64,000 bases of DNA. Origin: Wyeomyia smithii. Taxonomy: Eukaryota > Arthropoda > Insecta > Diptera > Culicidae. This document shows, one piece after another, positions 44,790-57,612 of the stretch. Position 1 is the first letter of the stretch; each line of letters starts with the position of its first letter. The notes beneath the pieces were generated by a model. The model did no database searches. It was not told where the DNA came from and worked only from the letters and a program-made list of their open reading frames with translations. Where the stretch lies: positions 240,854,892 through 240,918,891 of the forward strand of contig NC_073696.1 of NCBI RefSeq assembly GCF_029784165.1, read 5' to 3'. A program made the translations under genes and the position numbers.

Positions 44790-47700
44790 GGGTTTATGTT
44801 TTAATCAACCTGAATCTCAACGTCTTCGGCGTCGAGACGATCGATCAACTCGGTCTCTGGTCGATTTCGTTCAACACACTGATCCAGCCCGTACAGTAGA
44901 AGTCAGAGCCCTTGGTAGAGAAGCTCCGTTTCAGATTTCTTGATGTTTTTGAAAGTTCCCTTGGTCATTGCACTAAAGCACCAGTGAAACTGTACCTCGA
45001 ACCCAAGCCCTGTGTATTGTCCGTCCACACTCATCAAGCATTACTCCAGTTCCAGTACAACCGTTTGCCGCCTGGATTTCAATCCGCCCTTTGTACTTTC
45101 CACAGGACCATTGACAGCATCGTAGTCCTAATTCCAGGTATCAATTCGTATTTTGATCGTTGGAAAAACACAAGAGGAGCCCGCCGTCCTGGAACGAATT
45201 CAAGATTATGGATGTCATCAACACATTGAGAAGTGTCGTTTCTCTCACAGATTACATTTTTGGGTCACTCTGATTCTAAGGAAAAGTGCGCCATGGATGT
45301 CTCGCAATTACGATCTTATTTGGGAGCATCTAACTACTATGGAAAATTCGTTGGCCAGATGAAAGAACTTCGTGCACCACTGAATTGTCTTCTGCAAAAG
45401 GACTCCCGCTGTGATTGGACCCCCGAATGTCAGAAATCCTTCGAGTCCTCTCCGATTTGTTGCTGACTCACTACGATCCAGATAAGAAAATCATCGTTGC
45501 AGACGACGCTTTCAAGGTCAATCTGGGTACAGAAATTATGCATGGGTTCTCGAACGACGCAATAAAAGCCATCACATACGCTTCAAGGTCGATGACACCA
45601 GTTTATCAGAATTACGGACAAATCGAGGAGGAAGCTCTGGTGCTTATTTTCACTGTAACCAGTTTTCACAAAATGTTTTTCGGACGCAGATTCACTTTTC
45701 ATACTAACCACAAGCCGTTGCTGGTAATATTGGAAAGCAACAAGGGCAGTGGTGGGCACCGCTAATCGAAAATTTAGCGACGCTAATCGCTAAGTCGCTA
45801 ACCGGAAAATTTAGCTCGATAATCGCTAATCGTTAAACGCTAAACCCACATAAGCGGAACTTTCGCTAATCGCTAATCGCTAACTTTTTAATATGTAAAT
45901 AGTCATATCGCTATATTTATTGCTCGTGTTTTGTAAGATTTGGACCACTTTGATCTTTTTTGGTTAAACAAACGAAAACAATTACTTTTTAAAGCTATTT
46001 ACAGTAAGAGGTTGACGAAACAGTATTCATATTTGATTTTGTAAAAACAAGAATAACAAAAGTTACTTAGCTTGCATTGAAAATAGATACTCTTAGGAAT
46101 GTTTTCATAAAAATTCAATTATTATCTGAATCGAAAAAGTAGAACCAAAGTTGTCATAATTTCAAGCGCATTGCAATTTATCAAAGTTCTTGTTGTGCCG
46201 AAAATTCAATTTAGACCTTGCAAGCATGGAAATTTTCACTCACTAGCAATATTTCATGCAAATGTGTTCTTTGATTCATCAGGTATCGTTCAATTGTTTC
46301 CACTCGCGTACAAGTTTTCCATAGAAACGCTGCTGAATGTTTTTCGCTTCTAAAAGTTCCGAATACAATAGAAGGAGACTTAATGGTTCAAACACGATAG
46401 TATTTATTGTATCCAAGTTCACTTGCATTCAACGGTATCGCGAGAAGCTTTGAGATATTATCGCCAGTGATACAAAATTATGAATCCGAATGAACGTTAG
46501 ATTGCGTTCAACTGTTTGCTTACCGGAGCAACTAGGTATCATCAATGCTTACGGAAATGGTAGTATGGTGCATTAGCATGTGATTTTTGAAATCACTAAG
46601 AATCATCGCGGTGTATCACGGTGAAAGCACGATGTGGAGTAGCCGAATTACGCCTGAAAGCAACCAACATTTGAAAGAATCGCTGATCTACTAAAATCAA
46701 ACAGTAGACCGAACGGAGACCACGTCATCGCTACTGTGCAAATCGAATCGGATGTGGAAGCGATCCTTGACGACTCCATCTTTGCTCTGCCTGTCACATT
46801 TAAAATGATAGTCAAGGAGACAAGCCATGGTCCTACAAGAGGTAATCCAGCACATAAACCAAGGTTGACCGCAAACTGCAACTCAACTACAGGATCCAGC
46901 CATTCGTCAGTTTTTTTGCCAGACGAGACAGCCTGCAAATCGTTCAAGATTGCGTAATGTTTGGTAACCGGGTCCTGCACATTTCCGAAAACGCATCATC
47001 TGGCAACTTATCCTGGGTTGAATCCCTTTTGGCTAGAAGCTTCGTTTACTGGCTAAACATTGACGACGACGTAGAAAGCTGGTTTTTCATTGCAGTTCTC
47101 ATGCAGAAGCCGCCAAATCACCGAAAAAAAAAAAAACGATCTGGAGTTCTGGCCGATATCTCAAAGCCCTGGGAAAGCATTCATAGCGACTACGCTGGCC
47201 CCGTGGATGGTTATTCCTATCTGATCATTGTTGACGCTTACTTTAAATAGCACCAACGTTTTCTGCACACGCTGGATGGTTGGTTGACACACTAAATAGG
47301 GCACTCAAGAAGCTGTCAAGGGGGAAAACAAGGCCACATTCCGGCATCTCCAGATCCTGTTAACACAATACCGCTCAACCCCGAATCAAAACGTTCCTGA
47401 AGAACGCCTGCTGACCTGTTCCTGAAAATATATCGATCCGTACAACAGGATTCCAAGCCCAACTGAAGTAAATACGAAGCAAAACACACAGCTTAACAGA
47501 CGTCACATCACAACACCATCAAAAGACAGTTCGAAGTAGATGATCTGATCAACGCAGAGGTTCACCGACGCAACGCAAACGAACTACAACTACAACGTTT
47601 GACTGCGATTTTTTCCCTGTTTTACCCAACCTGCCACAATTCATATAGCTGGATGAGTTCAATCTTCAACCGATGAGGCCCGCTGTTCCAGAGGTTCCAC

Positions 47701-47930
47701 ATGAAACAGCTGCCCCTGTAGTTGAAGAAGCTCTTCCAATCACACCTGAAAGTGAATCAGATGACGATTTGCAAAATGCCGAATTAGCCAGTAGTCGTTC
47801 CCAGTCTCCTGTCCAGTCCGGAATCGTAGTGAGCTTTGAACTGCTGTTAAGGCTAATAAATAACAGCTATGAAGAATCATCGTATTCGTTCATTGCACGA
47901 GCTCAAATTCAGGGTTTTTGGTGAAATTTG
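44790..47930 (+). mobile_element. Degenerate Ty3/gypsy retrotransposon pol
   Basis: In order along the plus strand: a pre-RT segment with LNVFGVETIDQLGL; truncated RT with RLPPGFQSALCTFHRTID; the RT/RNase H connection with MDVSQLRSYLGASNYYGKF; RNase H with EEEALVLIFTVTSFHKMFFG and FHTNHKPLL; an unrelated insertion of about 0.9 kb; a post-RNase H linker with VEAILDDSIFALPVTFKM; an integrase zinc-binding relic with SFVYWLNIDDDVES; and the integrase core start PWESIHSDYAGPVDGYSYLI. The tail has an acidic/proline-rich region (47673-47924). Multiple frameshifts, stops and deletions, including most of the RT palm and the integrase catalytic core, make it inactive. LTRs were not identified. Confidence 0.82.
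45750..46640. mobile_element. Insertion inside the gypsy relic, CGCTAATCGCTAA end
   Basis: Gypsy homology stops at about 45745 after HKPLLVILE and resumes at about 46690. The insert begins with repeated CGCTAATCGCTAA/CGCTAATCGAAAATTTAGCG words (45757-45893), typical of a terminal region, and continues as AT-rich noncoding DNA. A matching right terminus is not obvious, so its class is unknown. Confidence 0.45.
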
Positions 47931-49264
47931 AAACCGAGTCTTTGTGGGATGGAACCAAACAATAATCGGCATCGTTTAAGATTTCCTAATTTTCCGGGAT
48001 GCGTTTCTCTAGTTTCTTGAGCGTCCCAACCACCTAACACGTTGCGCGACTCTACTTCTAGTACCGGCCAGATTCGAGACGAACACAATTTTTACGAGTG
48101 CTCACTTCTCGAACATTGTTTCTGTATCATGCCTGTAGAGTACTACCAGTCTAACAAGCGCCTTGCGAAGGTAACCCGATTTATTTGATTATTTGATTGA
48201 AAAATTAAAATTATTTCTTATTCAAATCTAAAATCGGGTTGACTCGTGCTGTTTTCTTTATTTATTCGCCACAAATTTCACAGTCAACCGTTTTAGTGTA
48301 CAGGACAGTTGCGGGGCTACGATGACTGACTTGTATGACCACCGTCGTACTTCGAGATTAGCTGGGAGGGTGTAGTAGTTGTTCTATTGAAGAAAGGATG
48401 TTCCCTGACTCCAGAATAAATAGTAAGCAGTTGGTTTCTTTATTTGGCGTATTCGACTTTGCCAGTTTTTATCGATTTAATTCCTATCAAGATGGCTTGG
48501 TAATAAAATAATACAAATACTACTTTGCTACCATTACTGCTACAATGATTGCATTGACAAGGGGATTGACGAATAAAATAATCAAAACATACCTTAAGAG
48601 TGGTGTTGGAGATAATTCTATGATCTTTCCTCGCTCCAGGGAACGCCACCAGTTCTTCATTGTATAAGGCTGCGGTGTGGCAGGCAGCTCGTTTATCCAT
48701 ATGACTTTTTTTAATCTCGATATTCGTGGAGATTTTCCGCATAACGCGAATGTGTTATGCTAAATCGTTTTCCAAATTTCCTAGGCATTTTTGATCCAGG
48801 ACAGAGAGAAATTTTAACAAATGCTTCAATACGCAAAATTCATTTTTTCACAAAATTGATTGTACGTCACTATCCTCTGGGCACTATTGTATAGTTTAAC
48901 TTCTTCAACAGAAAAGTGGAAATTGCGGTAACTTGGTGGAGTTGTGATCATCACTACACCACATTATATGCTTCTTTGAATAGAAAAACTATTTTGGTTT
49001 AAACATTCATACTTCCTAGAATTATGAACTGTTTTTTTGTTCTCTACATCAAGTAATTCCGTCAGAAAATGTTACGTTGCAGCATGATTAGTGTTAATTC
49101 GGTGCATTGCTTAGTGCCTAAGGTGCATTCGGCTTAATGTTATGTAGTTTGTGTATAGAGCAGAAGATAAAAGTGTGTACTAATACTAGCAGGACCTCGC
49201 GCCAGTAGGATGCCATTTGCGGTGTTCACGGTCGATGGTCACCCAACTGCCTGCGGGCCCAATT
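47931..49264. other. Mostly noncoding; 3' flank of wds
   Basis: Sequence to about 48340 may be remains of the gypsy 3' end. 48780-49260 should hold the wds 3' UTR (minus strand), but I could not fix the poly(A) site; the nearest clear minus-strand AATAAA is at about 48444-48439. A possible exon lies at 48593-48742. Confidence 0.4.
48593..48742 (-). other. Possible unrecognised exon
   Basis: A minus-strand frame starts with ATG at 48742, has balanced composition (residues include DKRAACHTAALYNEELVAF) and runs to TTAAG followed by a good donor, GTATGTTTTG, at about 48592. I find no matching acceptor or downstream exon and recognise no family. It could be part of an unidentified gene, a relic exon or chance. 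Confidence 0.25.
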
Positions 49265-50496
<1,232 letters not shown>

Positions 50497-51627
50497 CTGG
50501 ATCGGCTAGAAGATTCAACTACAACTTCTTTTCCACAATTCTTTTTGTTGATCTGTTGCCTCTTCTTTTTCTTCTCTCCTAGTGGCGATTGAAGAAATTG
50601 TTCACTATCGAAGATTTATTATGCAGCTAACAAAGTTGACATCCGGAGTATATGATCTAGATGCACTTATTTTAATTCTCACAACTATTTTCCACAAACG
50701 GTACCGATTTTACTTATAAATTCACATAAGAAGCAGAATGCTTCAAAATCAAGCGCTGATTTTGCTACAACAAAAATCGCGTTTTTCACCAACACCAAGC
50801 GAATACAGCCGAAAACAAAATGTCAAAGCTTCGCCCTTATCACCGCTTCCGATTTTACCACATGGGTTTTACGACCGTACACGGTTATGCTGAACTATGT
50901 TAAAACAAAAAAAAACCGTCCATCTAAGCACTGAAAAAGGCGCTATGTCAGCGTTGAAATTGTAGAGCAACATGTCAAAAGGATCTATCTGCTTTGATCG
51001 ATTTTTTGATCGATCGGTTTCTTTCAACCGCCACGGCTTATTAAACACGTTCCATGATATCCTTTACACCATTTGATAGCGGAGAATCTAATCTAGCCTT
51101 TTAAATAAAAACCACGTTGGGAATAGTTACTTTAGCTGAACTATCAAACAAATGAAAAGTCAATCAAGAAAATCTATGAAAGTAGATAGACCCTTTTGAC
51201 ATGTTGCTCTACAAATGCATTTGCAAGTGATAAGATTCTATCACTTAGTGAAAAGTGATAGAACTGGGTCCTAAAGCTATACCGGTTTTTATATACCATT
51301 TGAAAAACCCGCGTTTTCTGAGAAAAACGTGATTTTCAAAATATATTTATCGTTTCCTTCGATTTTTAAATGAAGAATAAAAATTCGAATTTTCAAAAAA
51401 AAAGCACCTTAATAATTTCTGGTACATTGATTTTTCTCTTAAAATAACAAATTGTTGGTTTGACTAACTATACCGAACATTTTAAACAGCATTCACACAC
51501 ATATGAACATACAAATTACATGAAATAGACATGTTTCGTATAAAATGAAGCTAATTTTTTTCCGATCATGGTATAGACGAAACGTCACTGGACTCATTTA
51601 TAGGTCGATTATATATAGACTCGATTA
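50497..51627. other. Upstream region of wds; MITE arm at 51.27 kb
   Basis: Pyrimidine-rich DNA directly before the wds ATG could be 5' UTR or an intron end; no TATA box is clear. At 51268-51395 one arm of the TAATTGGGTT foldback family is recognisable (AAGCTATACC, TTTTCTGAGAAAAACGTGAT). Otherwise noncoding. Confidence 0.4.
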
Positions 51628-51873
51628 TCCAGCTTTTTACGAGCCATAATGGCGGACGCTATGATGCAAAGTTCGTATTAAATTACTCACCCTTTTGACA
51701 ACTCTGCTTACGTCAGTTTGAAGTCTTCATACGATTTATCAGAAAAAAAAATATATCTGGCAACATTTGTGTTGCCAATTTTTCAGAAATCGTAAATCTG
51801 ACGTAAGCAGAGAGGTTCGCATATTACGAACTCGCATTAAAGCGACCGCCATTATGGTGCGTAAAAAGCTGAA
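51628..51873. mobile_element. MITE, TCCAGCTTTTTACG family, copy 1
   Basis: 246 bp with inverted ends TCCAGCTTTTTACGAGCCAT and (complement) TTCAGCTTTTTACGCACCAT, both followed by AATGGCGG. TA lies on each side. CTGCTTACGTCAG recurs in inverted orientation inside. A second copy is at 54975-55218. Confidence 0.88.
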
Positions 51874-52865
51874 TATATTATTTTAGGTTCGATTATTTAT
51901 AGCCGGAATTTTTCTTCTCCATTTTAAATGTGACTTATATTAAGGAGAAATGTGTTAAGGAAACGTCCATAAAATACGTAATGCTTACGAAAAATTTTGA
52001 GGATCTATACAAAAGAGTTTCGAAAATATTTATATTTGTTCTGCGTAATTAATGGACGTTCATTCCGATTCATAGAATAAAAAAAAAAATAAAAAAGAAT
52101 GGAATTAAAACAAATTAACAAAAGAATTGCAACACACTCATGGCCTTCAACCATCTCGATTGTCCGGGACGCATGCTGTTCTTACTCGCTACCGCTCGTT
52201 TGGACGTAAACTAGGGGAATGCTTCTATGCTTCATTAATCCGGGAAACCAAGCGAATCAGTTGTTTGCATGCGAGAGGCCTCCGCTTCCGACGGTCGGTC
52301 GGCGGCCGATTCGGCCATCGGACACCGTGGCGGCTTAGGGCCGCCTTGGTTCCTTGCCCTCGATTATGCGGCAGAGCCGCATTGATATAATTTGCAATCA
52401 GAATGTTCAATAAAAAAAACTAGTGATTTTACACGTTTACGGCAAGTTTTTATTTTTTTAATTTATTTTTTGATGTTGCTTAAAAAGTACGCAATATAAG
52501 ATAGCTGTGACAAAAAAATTGTCACTTAAAAAAAAATTCCGTCTTTCGTGATTCGCCCGATTGAAGATACGGTCTTTCGTTAGTATTGATATAATTCGGC
52601 CGTTCAAGATTCGGCCGTTTGTGTTTCGGTCGTTTGGAGCTATCCCCTGTGCAAATAGCTGAAACATTTTATATCTACTTGGAATACATTTGCGTTTCAG
52701 TTTGCAGAAAAAAATCAAGTGTCTTACACTTTGGTTTACCATGTCATGCATATCAGTCTTCTTACTTACACTCAGATTTCGGGTTAGTAACGAAAGGCTG
52801 AAACTTAAAAGGTTGAAACCCGAAGGCTGAAACAAGAAACACTGAAAGTTTTGTAACTTAAATTA
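51874..52865. other. Small MITE at 51.96 kb; GC-rich hairpin patch at 52.25-52.39 kb
   Basis: 51962-52060 is a short MITE with AACGTCCATAAAATACGTAA-type ends. From 52250 to 52390 GC content rises sharply, with close-packed palindromes GGCCGATTCGGCC, GGCGGCTTAGGGCCGCC, GCGGCAGAGCCGC and CGACGGTCGGTCG. At 52545-52640 the word ATTCGGCCGTT recurs. I find no convincing protein; frames over the GC-rich patch have no known domain. Confidence 0.45.
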
Positions 52866-53184
52866 GAACTGGGTTGTTTAGCTACTCACGGATTTCTGAT
52901 TTTTATATATCAGGTAAAAGAGTTTAATTTTCTGAGCAAAACGTGATTTTTTAAAATAGTATATCATTGTCCTTCGATTTGTAAATGAAAAATAAAAAAT
53001 CGCTCCAAATCGCTACAATGACAGTTGTGTAAATGGGCGAACATTGTAGCGATATCGAACAGATTTAATTCGTGATTTAAAAATTAAACGACTACGATAT
53101 AAAATTTTCAAAAATCACATTTTGATTAGAGAATGCAGCTCTTCAGGTGACATAAAAAACTGATATAGCTAAAGAACCCAATTG
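52866..53184. mobile_element. Foldback MITE, TAATTGGGTT family, copy 2
   Basis: Same structure as 21061-21385 in the opposite orientation. It begins AACTGGGTTGTTTAGC, ends GCTAAAGAACCCAATT, and has CTACAATGACAGTT near the centre. The arms have diverged more than their central words. Confidence 0.8.
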
Positions 53185-53370
53185 AAAATTTCGGACTCTG
53201 TTGAATTAAAAATCCTCATAGGAAGACAAAATATATTTTTTGGTTTACCGAGATGCGAAAAGTAATATATCTAATTGAATACGTTTGACTCGAATGTTGA
53301 CACTCGCCACAAATGTGTCACACAATTAGTTGATGTTGATATATGACGAAACATTTTAGTTGAATACCAC

Positions 53371-53699
53371 CACATACATAAGACATACGTAACACTGGCG
53401 TTTTTTTGGTACACGTTGCCCCATAGCACTCCGTACCCCGTCCTGCCCAACTTCTCGACAAATAATGAACAAAATGATTATTTTTTCTCGGCCTTATCGA
53501 GCCCTGAAGAAAATCCCATAGGGAACTGTCAAAAAGTTCTTTATAAAATCAATGCATCAATTTTCAAGTAGGAACGAGACAAATACAGGGCTGCCTTCAA
53601 AAACTACTCAAACAGTGATTTCATTTTGTTTTTAGTTCATTTTGTACCAACGTTTTTGTAAGATTTCTTCCTGAGTGTTACGTATGTCTTATGTATGTG
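53371..53699. mobile_element. MITE with perfect 26-bp TIRs, copy A of 3
   Basis: Begins CACATACATAAGACATACGT then AACACT, and ends with the exact complement of those 26 bases. The interior includes TTGCCCCATAG, CCGTACC, GAGCCCTGAAGAAAATCCCA and GCAGGGCTGC, all recurring in copies B (54008-54622) and C (54623-54970). Noncoding. Confidence 0.9.
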
Positions 53700-54047
53700 A
53701 TGACACTGTATTGAGCTATAGTTCAGACGAAAATCGCTGAATAACTTAATGCGCTGTAACTCGGTTGTGTAACGTTTCCCTGAAGCCCACTTTCCCGAAT
53801 GAATTACCCCCGAGTGTATCATTTCCGATTATAACATTAACCCGAAAATTGTTATTCCGAATGTGATTTCTTTTCGAGGTTCAGCCTTTTTAGTTCCAGA
53901 CTTTATTTTCTGTGGAGACTCATCACTGCGACCAGAGACATTAGAATTATTGTGATAGTGCCCAGGTGTTTTCTGAACTTCGCACTTCATACTATTGGCA
54001 GTATCACCACATACATAGGACATACGCAACACTGGCATTTTTTCTGG

Positions 54048-54242
54048 TACACTGGAGTCGCTTTTTACGCGGTTGGTTGTACCGCATTTAAAAGATTAGA
54101 TTAGATATACTTATACTAAACTTATTTGATTCCGCGTACAAACAATATTCGGAAACTAGTAAAAATAATCCGCGTTATTGTAAAAATATCTCGTTTAGAA
54201 AAACGCACAAAAACAACCCGCGTAAAAAGCGACCCCAGTGTA
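54048..54242. mobile_element. MITE with CACTGGAGTCGC ends, copy 3 of 4
   Basis: Ends TACACTGGAGTCGCTTTTTA and (complement) TACACTGGGGTCGCTTTTTA. The outer ends match the tandem-repeat MITE at 27105, but the interior has only one or two ACGCGG remnants and different AT-rich filler, so it is a diverged subfamily. Inserted into copy B of the CACATACATAAG MITE. Confidence 0.82.
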
Positions 54243-54429
54243 CACGTGGCCCCATAGTACCTCGTACCTCGTCCTGTTCAACTGTTCGACTTTTTTTCGA
54301 GCCCCAAAGAAAATCCCATAAGGAACTGTCAAAAAGTTATTTACAAAATCAATGCATCATTTTTCGAGTAGGAACGAAACAAATGCAGGGCTGCTCAGGT
54401 ACACTGCCTTAAAAAACAACTCAAACAGT

Positions 54430-54592
54430 CATGGCCGGATTTAGGGGCCCGGGGCAAATTTTGTTTGTGAGGCCCTAACGTAACGTTCAGGAAGGTGACG
54501 AGCAAAAAAAAGGTCGCCCAAGACTAGGGGGCCCGTTGAATCGGGAGGCCCAGGGCATTTGCCCCCTTTGCCACCCCTCAAATCCGGGCCTG
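54430..54592. mobile_element. hAT-type MITE with exact 8-bp target duplication
   Basis: 163 bp flanked by CAAACAGT on both sides (54422-54429 and 54593-54600). Ends CATGGCCGGATTTAGGGGCC and (complement) CAGGCCCGGATTTGAGGGGT. The 8-bp duplication and CAGGCCCGG-type end fit the hAT superfamily. The interior is G/C-rich with no coding capacity. Confidence 0.92.
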
Positions 54593-54622
54593 CAAACAGT
54601 GATTTTATTCAGAGTGTGGTAC

Positions 54623-54970
54623 CACATACATAAGACATACGTAACACTGGCATTTTTTTCTGGTACACGTTGCCCCATAGTACTCCGTACCTCGTTCTGT
54701 TCAACTGCTCGACAAATAAAGAACATAATGAATTTTCTTTTTCGCGGCTTTATCGAACCTTAAAGAAAATTCCATAAGTAACAGTCAAAAAGTTCTTCAC
54801 AAAATCAATGCAGCATTTTTCGAGTGGGAAGAAGACAAATGCAGGGCTGCGTGGGTACACTGCCTTCATAAACTACGAAAACAGGGATTTTATTCAGAGG
54901 GTGGTACCATGCGAGTAATTCATTTTGTACCAACTTTTTTGGAAGATTTCTTCCTGAGTGTTACGTATGT
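54623..54970. mobile_element. TIR MITE copy C
   Basis: Left end CACATACATAAGACATACGT, right end AGTGTTACGTATG, where the TIR is cut after 13 bases, immediately before the TCCAGC MITE at 54975. Interior words match copy A closely. Confidence 0.88.
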
Positions 54971-54974
54971 TATA

Positions 54975-55218
54975 TCCAGCTTTTTACGCGCCATAATGGC
55001 GGTCGCTATAATGAAAAATTCGTAATATGTTACCTACCCTTTTGACAACCCTGCTTACGTCAGTTTGACTCTTTATGTATATCGCACGGAAAACAATAAA
55101 TCTGGCAACATTAATGTTGCCCAAACTGCAGAAATCACAAATCTGACGTTAGCAGAGAGGTTCACAAATTACGAACGCGCATTATAGCACCCGCCATTAT
55201 GGTGCGTAAAAAGCTGGA
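54975..55218. mobile_element. MITE, TCCAGCTTTTTACG family, copy 2
   Basis: 244 bp. Ends TCCAGCTTTTTACGCGCCAT and (complement) TCCAGCTTTTTACGCACCAT, both followed by AATGGCGG. Left flank TA, right flank TG. It ends the truncated copy C of the CACATACATAAG MITE, so it inserted into that element's right TIR. Confidence 0.88.
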
Positions 55219-55357
55219 TGTATCACTATTAAAATATCACTATTATCACTATGAAAATAAGTAAGCGTATCACTTCATATCATTAACATCCATGCTTGTG
55301 TGTAAGTTTTACCTTTCCGTTTCAAGCTTACTACCCTACTATACCGAGCCTCTATCC

Positions 55358-55657
55358 CAGTGGTTCTCAACATTTTTTTGTCCGCCTACCCCATGGCGAT
55401 ATTTTCCAAACCAATTGTACCCCCTGGCTTGGAATGTACTCGCAGAGTGGGAGAGAGTAGTGGCAGATCATTGTGTGGTAGTCTAGTTTAAGTTTTAAAA
55501 CGAACTATAGTTTGTTTGATTGGTACAGTCATGTTTTAAGAGCAGGTTTGAACAACAAATGAAGTATTATGAAGAAAAATTGCTTTATCCGCCATTACTG
55601 GTTTTTCTTTCGCGTACCCTCTGGAGGCTTTCGCGTACCCCAGGTTGAGAACCGCTG
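55358..55657. mobile_element. hAT MITE, CAGTGGTTCTCAAC ends, exact 8-bp target duplication
   Basis: 300 bp flanked by CTCTATCC on both sides (55350-55357 and 55658-55665). Ends CAGTGGTTCTCAACATTTTT and (complement) CAGCGGTTCTCAACCTGGGG. CAGTGGTTCTCAA is a widespread hAT terminus. Noncoding. Confidence 0.95.
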
Positions 55658-55784
55658 CTCTATCCTAAAAATATCGCCTAGTTACAATTCCCTGGAGAGA
55701 ACTTTCATACGCTATTCAGACCAGTTTTATTATAATAGGGACTTATTTTTGCTAGAAGGAGATTCAACAGACGTACTGCAGAAT

Positions 55785-55919
55785 TTAGATTGAAGGAAGG
55801 GAATGTGGTGTTAAAGTCCTTTGACAACCAAATGGCCTTATTATACTAGGATTCGAATTCACGACCATCCGCATATCAAAGTAAACTCTGCAACCTTGCG
55901 GCAACCGAGCTCCCCTAGT
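55785..55919 (-). repeat. tRNA-like SINE piece, minus strand
   Basis: On the minus strand from 55918: GGGGAGCTCGGTTGCCGCAA (A-box region) and GTGAATTCGAATCC (B box) about 60 bp later, spacing like a tRNA with a long variable arm (Leu/Ser type). The acceptor ends do not pair, so it is a SINE or tRNA relic rather than a functional tRNA. Confidence 0.5.
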
Positions 55920-56014
55920 TTCAATGCCCAAGCATAATTGATACTTTGCGGCTGCGTTTGCGGCAATTTGGCAGTTATCCCATACATTTTCTGTCAAACT
56001 AACGTGAACGCTAC

Positions 56015-56868
56015 TTAAGCCTGTAGTACACTCTTTGTCTAATGGTCAAATATTTGACCTTCTGACATAATGGTCAAATTTATTTGACATCATGATTGTT
56101 CTTTGCCCCATGTTAAAATTGGAGAGTGACAAACAATAGGGTGTTTTAGGGGTATGTATATTATTTTTTCTTTTGATAAAAAATTTCAAAAGAAATACAT
56201 AATCTTCTGACTTTTCTAAATTTAAACAACAAAACTATTGAAAAAATCGATTTCGAATTTTAACAACTGTAAGTGGTTTTAAGACATACCCTACCGTCGA
56301 GAAATCATGACACAGGGAGGCCTGGTCATTTTTCAAATATCTTCACACTCCACAAAACAATGTCTTTATACATAGGAAATCTGTAAACACGGTCCCCGTT
56401 GAAAGTTTAAAAAACTTCCAGTGACACATTAAATCGAGTGCGGTTAATCAACCGACTATTAGGCTTCCATTTATTCACACGCGCTCAAATGTTCTCATTA
56501 TTGAGACATGTCTTCACTTCTGGCATCCCTGTCATGACACGTAAACCAGGGTTTTATTCTCCACAAGCCAGCAGCGGAAATGTCACTTTGCTTACTATCA
56601 GGGTTATATTCCCCGAAAGCCAGCAACAGCAATGTCACTCTGTGCATTACTTGCCAGTTAGTGAAAAAATAAAACAAATATAATTTTTAAAATTTAAAAT
56701 CAAAGTAAACTCGCAGAGATCTTGGACAAATTACGTAATGCCTACTGAAAGGTCGTTTATCGATTAGTATAAGAAAAAGCAGATATTTTTTCAAATTAAA
56801 ACCCCCTATTATCTTTGACCAAATTTTTATCTGTCAAAAAGTGCCAAAGAGTGTAATACAGGCTTTAA
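56015..56868. mobile_element. TIR element of 0.85 kb, GCCTGTARTACACTCTTTG ends
   Basis: Left end TTAAGCCTGTAGTACACTCT, right end (complement) TTAAAGCCTGTATTACACTC. Close to the left end ATGGTCAAATATTTGACC forms a palindrome, and GGTCAAA recurs near the right end. The outer TTAA may be the target site. Contained frames, such as 56438-56683, are featureless. Confidence 0.72.
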
Positions 56869-57020
56869 ACGTATCCATTGTGCTAGGCCTTCCGCCTTTC
56901 AAACCCGATTTTTAATTATCGGTGTAGATGCTAATTTCTACCTACCTAGGATCATATTCGTAGTGTGTAAATTTTGGGCGAAATGCGAGTGCGGCGAGTC
57001 GAGAGTCGAGACTCGAGGTC
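56869..57020. other. Distal upstream region of Chtop
   Basis: Holds the repeated GAGTCGAGACTCGAGGTCGAGC word that becomes the target of the two MITE insertions. No gene. Confidence 0.4.
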
Positions 57021-57028
57021 GAGCCGAG

Positions 57029-57301
57029 CAGGGATACCAGATGTGCAGATTTTTAGAGTCCGTGTGCAGATTTCCATTGATTTGCAGATATTCACAGATT
57101 TTCCATAGTTTCTGCAAATTTTTGTCAGAGTCTCCTTATATTGGCGCAGTTTTTCTCAAAATGTGTGCAGATTTTTACAGACTTTTACCAGCGCGAGCGA
57201 AATTTTTTCGAATCACGAATAGATTTATGTCAGATTTCAAGAAGATTTTTCCGGTTTTTCGAGCAGTTGCAGACATTTTCCAAAAACATCTGGCATCTCT
57301 G
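57029..57301. mobile_element. hAT MITE, CAGRGATRCCARATG family, copy 1
   Basis: 273 bp with ends CAGGGATACCAGATGTGCAG and (complement) CAGAGATGCCAGATGTTTTT. The 8-bp target duplication GAGCCGAG is exact (57021-57028 and 57302-57309). The interior is made of GTGCAGATTTTT-like words. Translated frames across it are repeat artefacts. Confidence 0.95.
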
Positions 57302-57322
57302 GAGCCGAGCGAGAGACGAGAG

Positions 57323-57604
57323 CAGGGATACCAAATGTGCAGATTTGTCTGCAATACGCAGATTTTTGGAGTCCGTGTGCAGATTTTTATTGATTTGCAG
57401 ATATTTGCAGTTTTTCCACGGTTTCTGCAGATTTTTGTCAGAGTCTCCTTATATTTGCGCAGATTTTCTTAAAATTTGTGCAGATTTTTACAGACATTTG
57501 CCTGCGCAAGCGAATTTTTTTCGAGATATTTTTCAGATTTCGAGCACATTTTTCCGGTTCTTCGAGCAGTTGCAGACATTTTTCAAAAACATCTGGCATC
57601 TCTG
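57323..57604. mobile_element. hAT MITE, CAGRGATRCCARATG family, copy 2
   Basis: 282 bp, same family and orientation as the copy at 57029, with its own exact target duplication GACGAGAG (57315-57322 and 57605-57612). Its target begins only 6 bp after the first element's duplication ends, and it lies directly before the TATA-like box of Chtop. Confidence 0.95.
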
Positions 57605-57612
57605 GACGAGAG

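Larger units (their letters stand above)
54008..54622. mobile_element. TIR MITE copy B, split by two nested insertions
   Basis: Same left end as copy A (CACATACATAGGACATACGC). It is interrupted at 54048-54242 by the tandem-repeat MITE and at 54430-54592 by a hAT MITE. Its right TIR is missing; the sequence passes straight into copy C at 54623. Confidence 0.85.
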
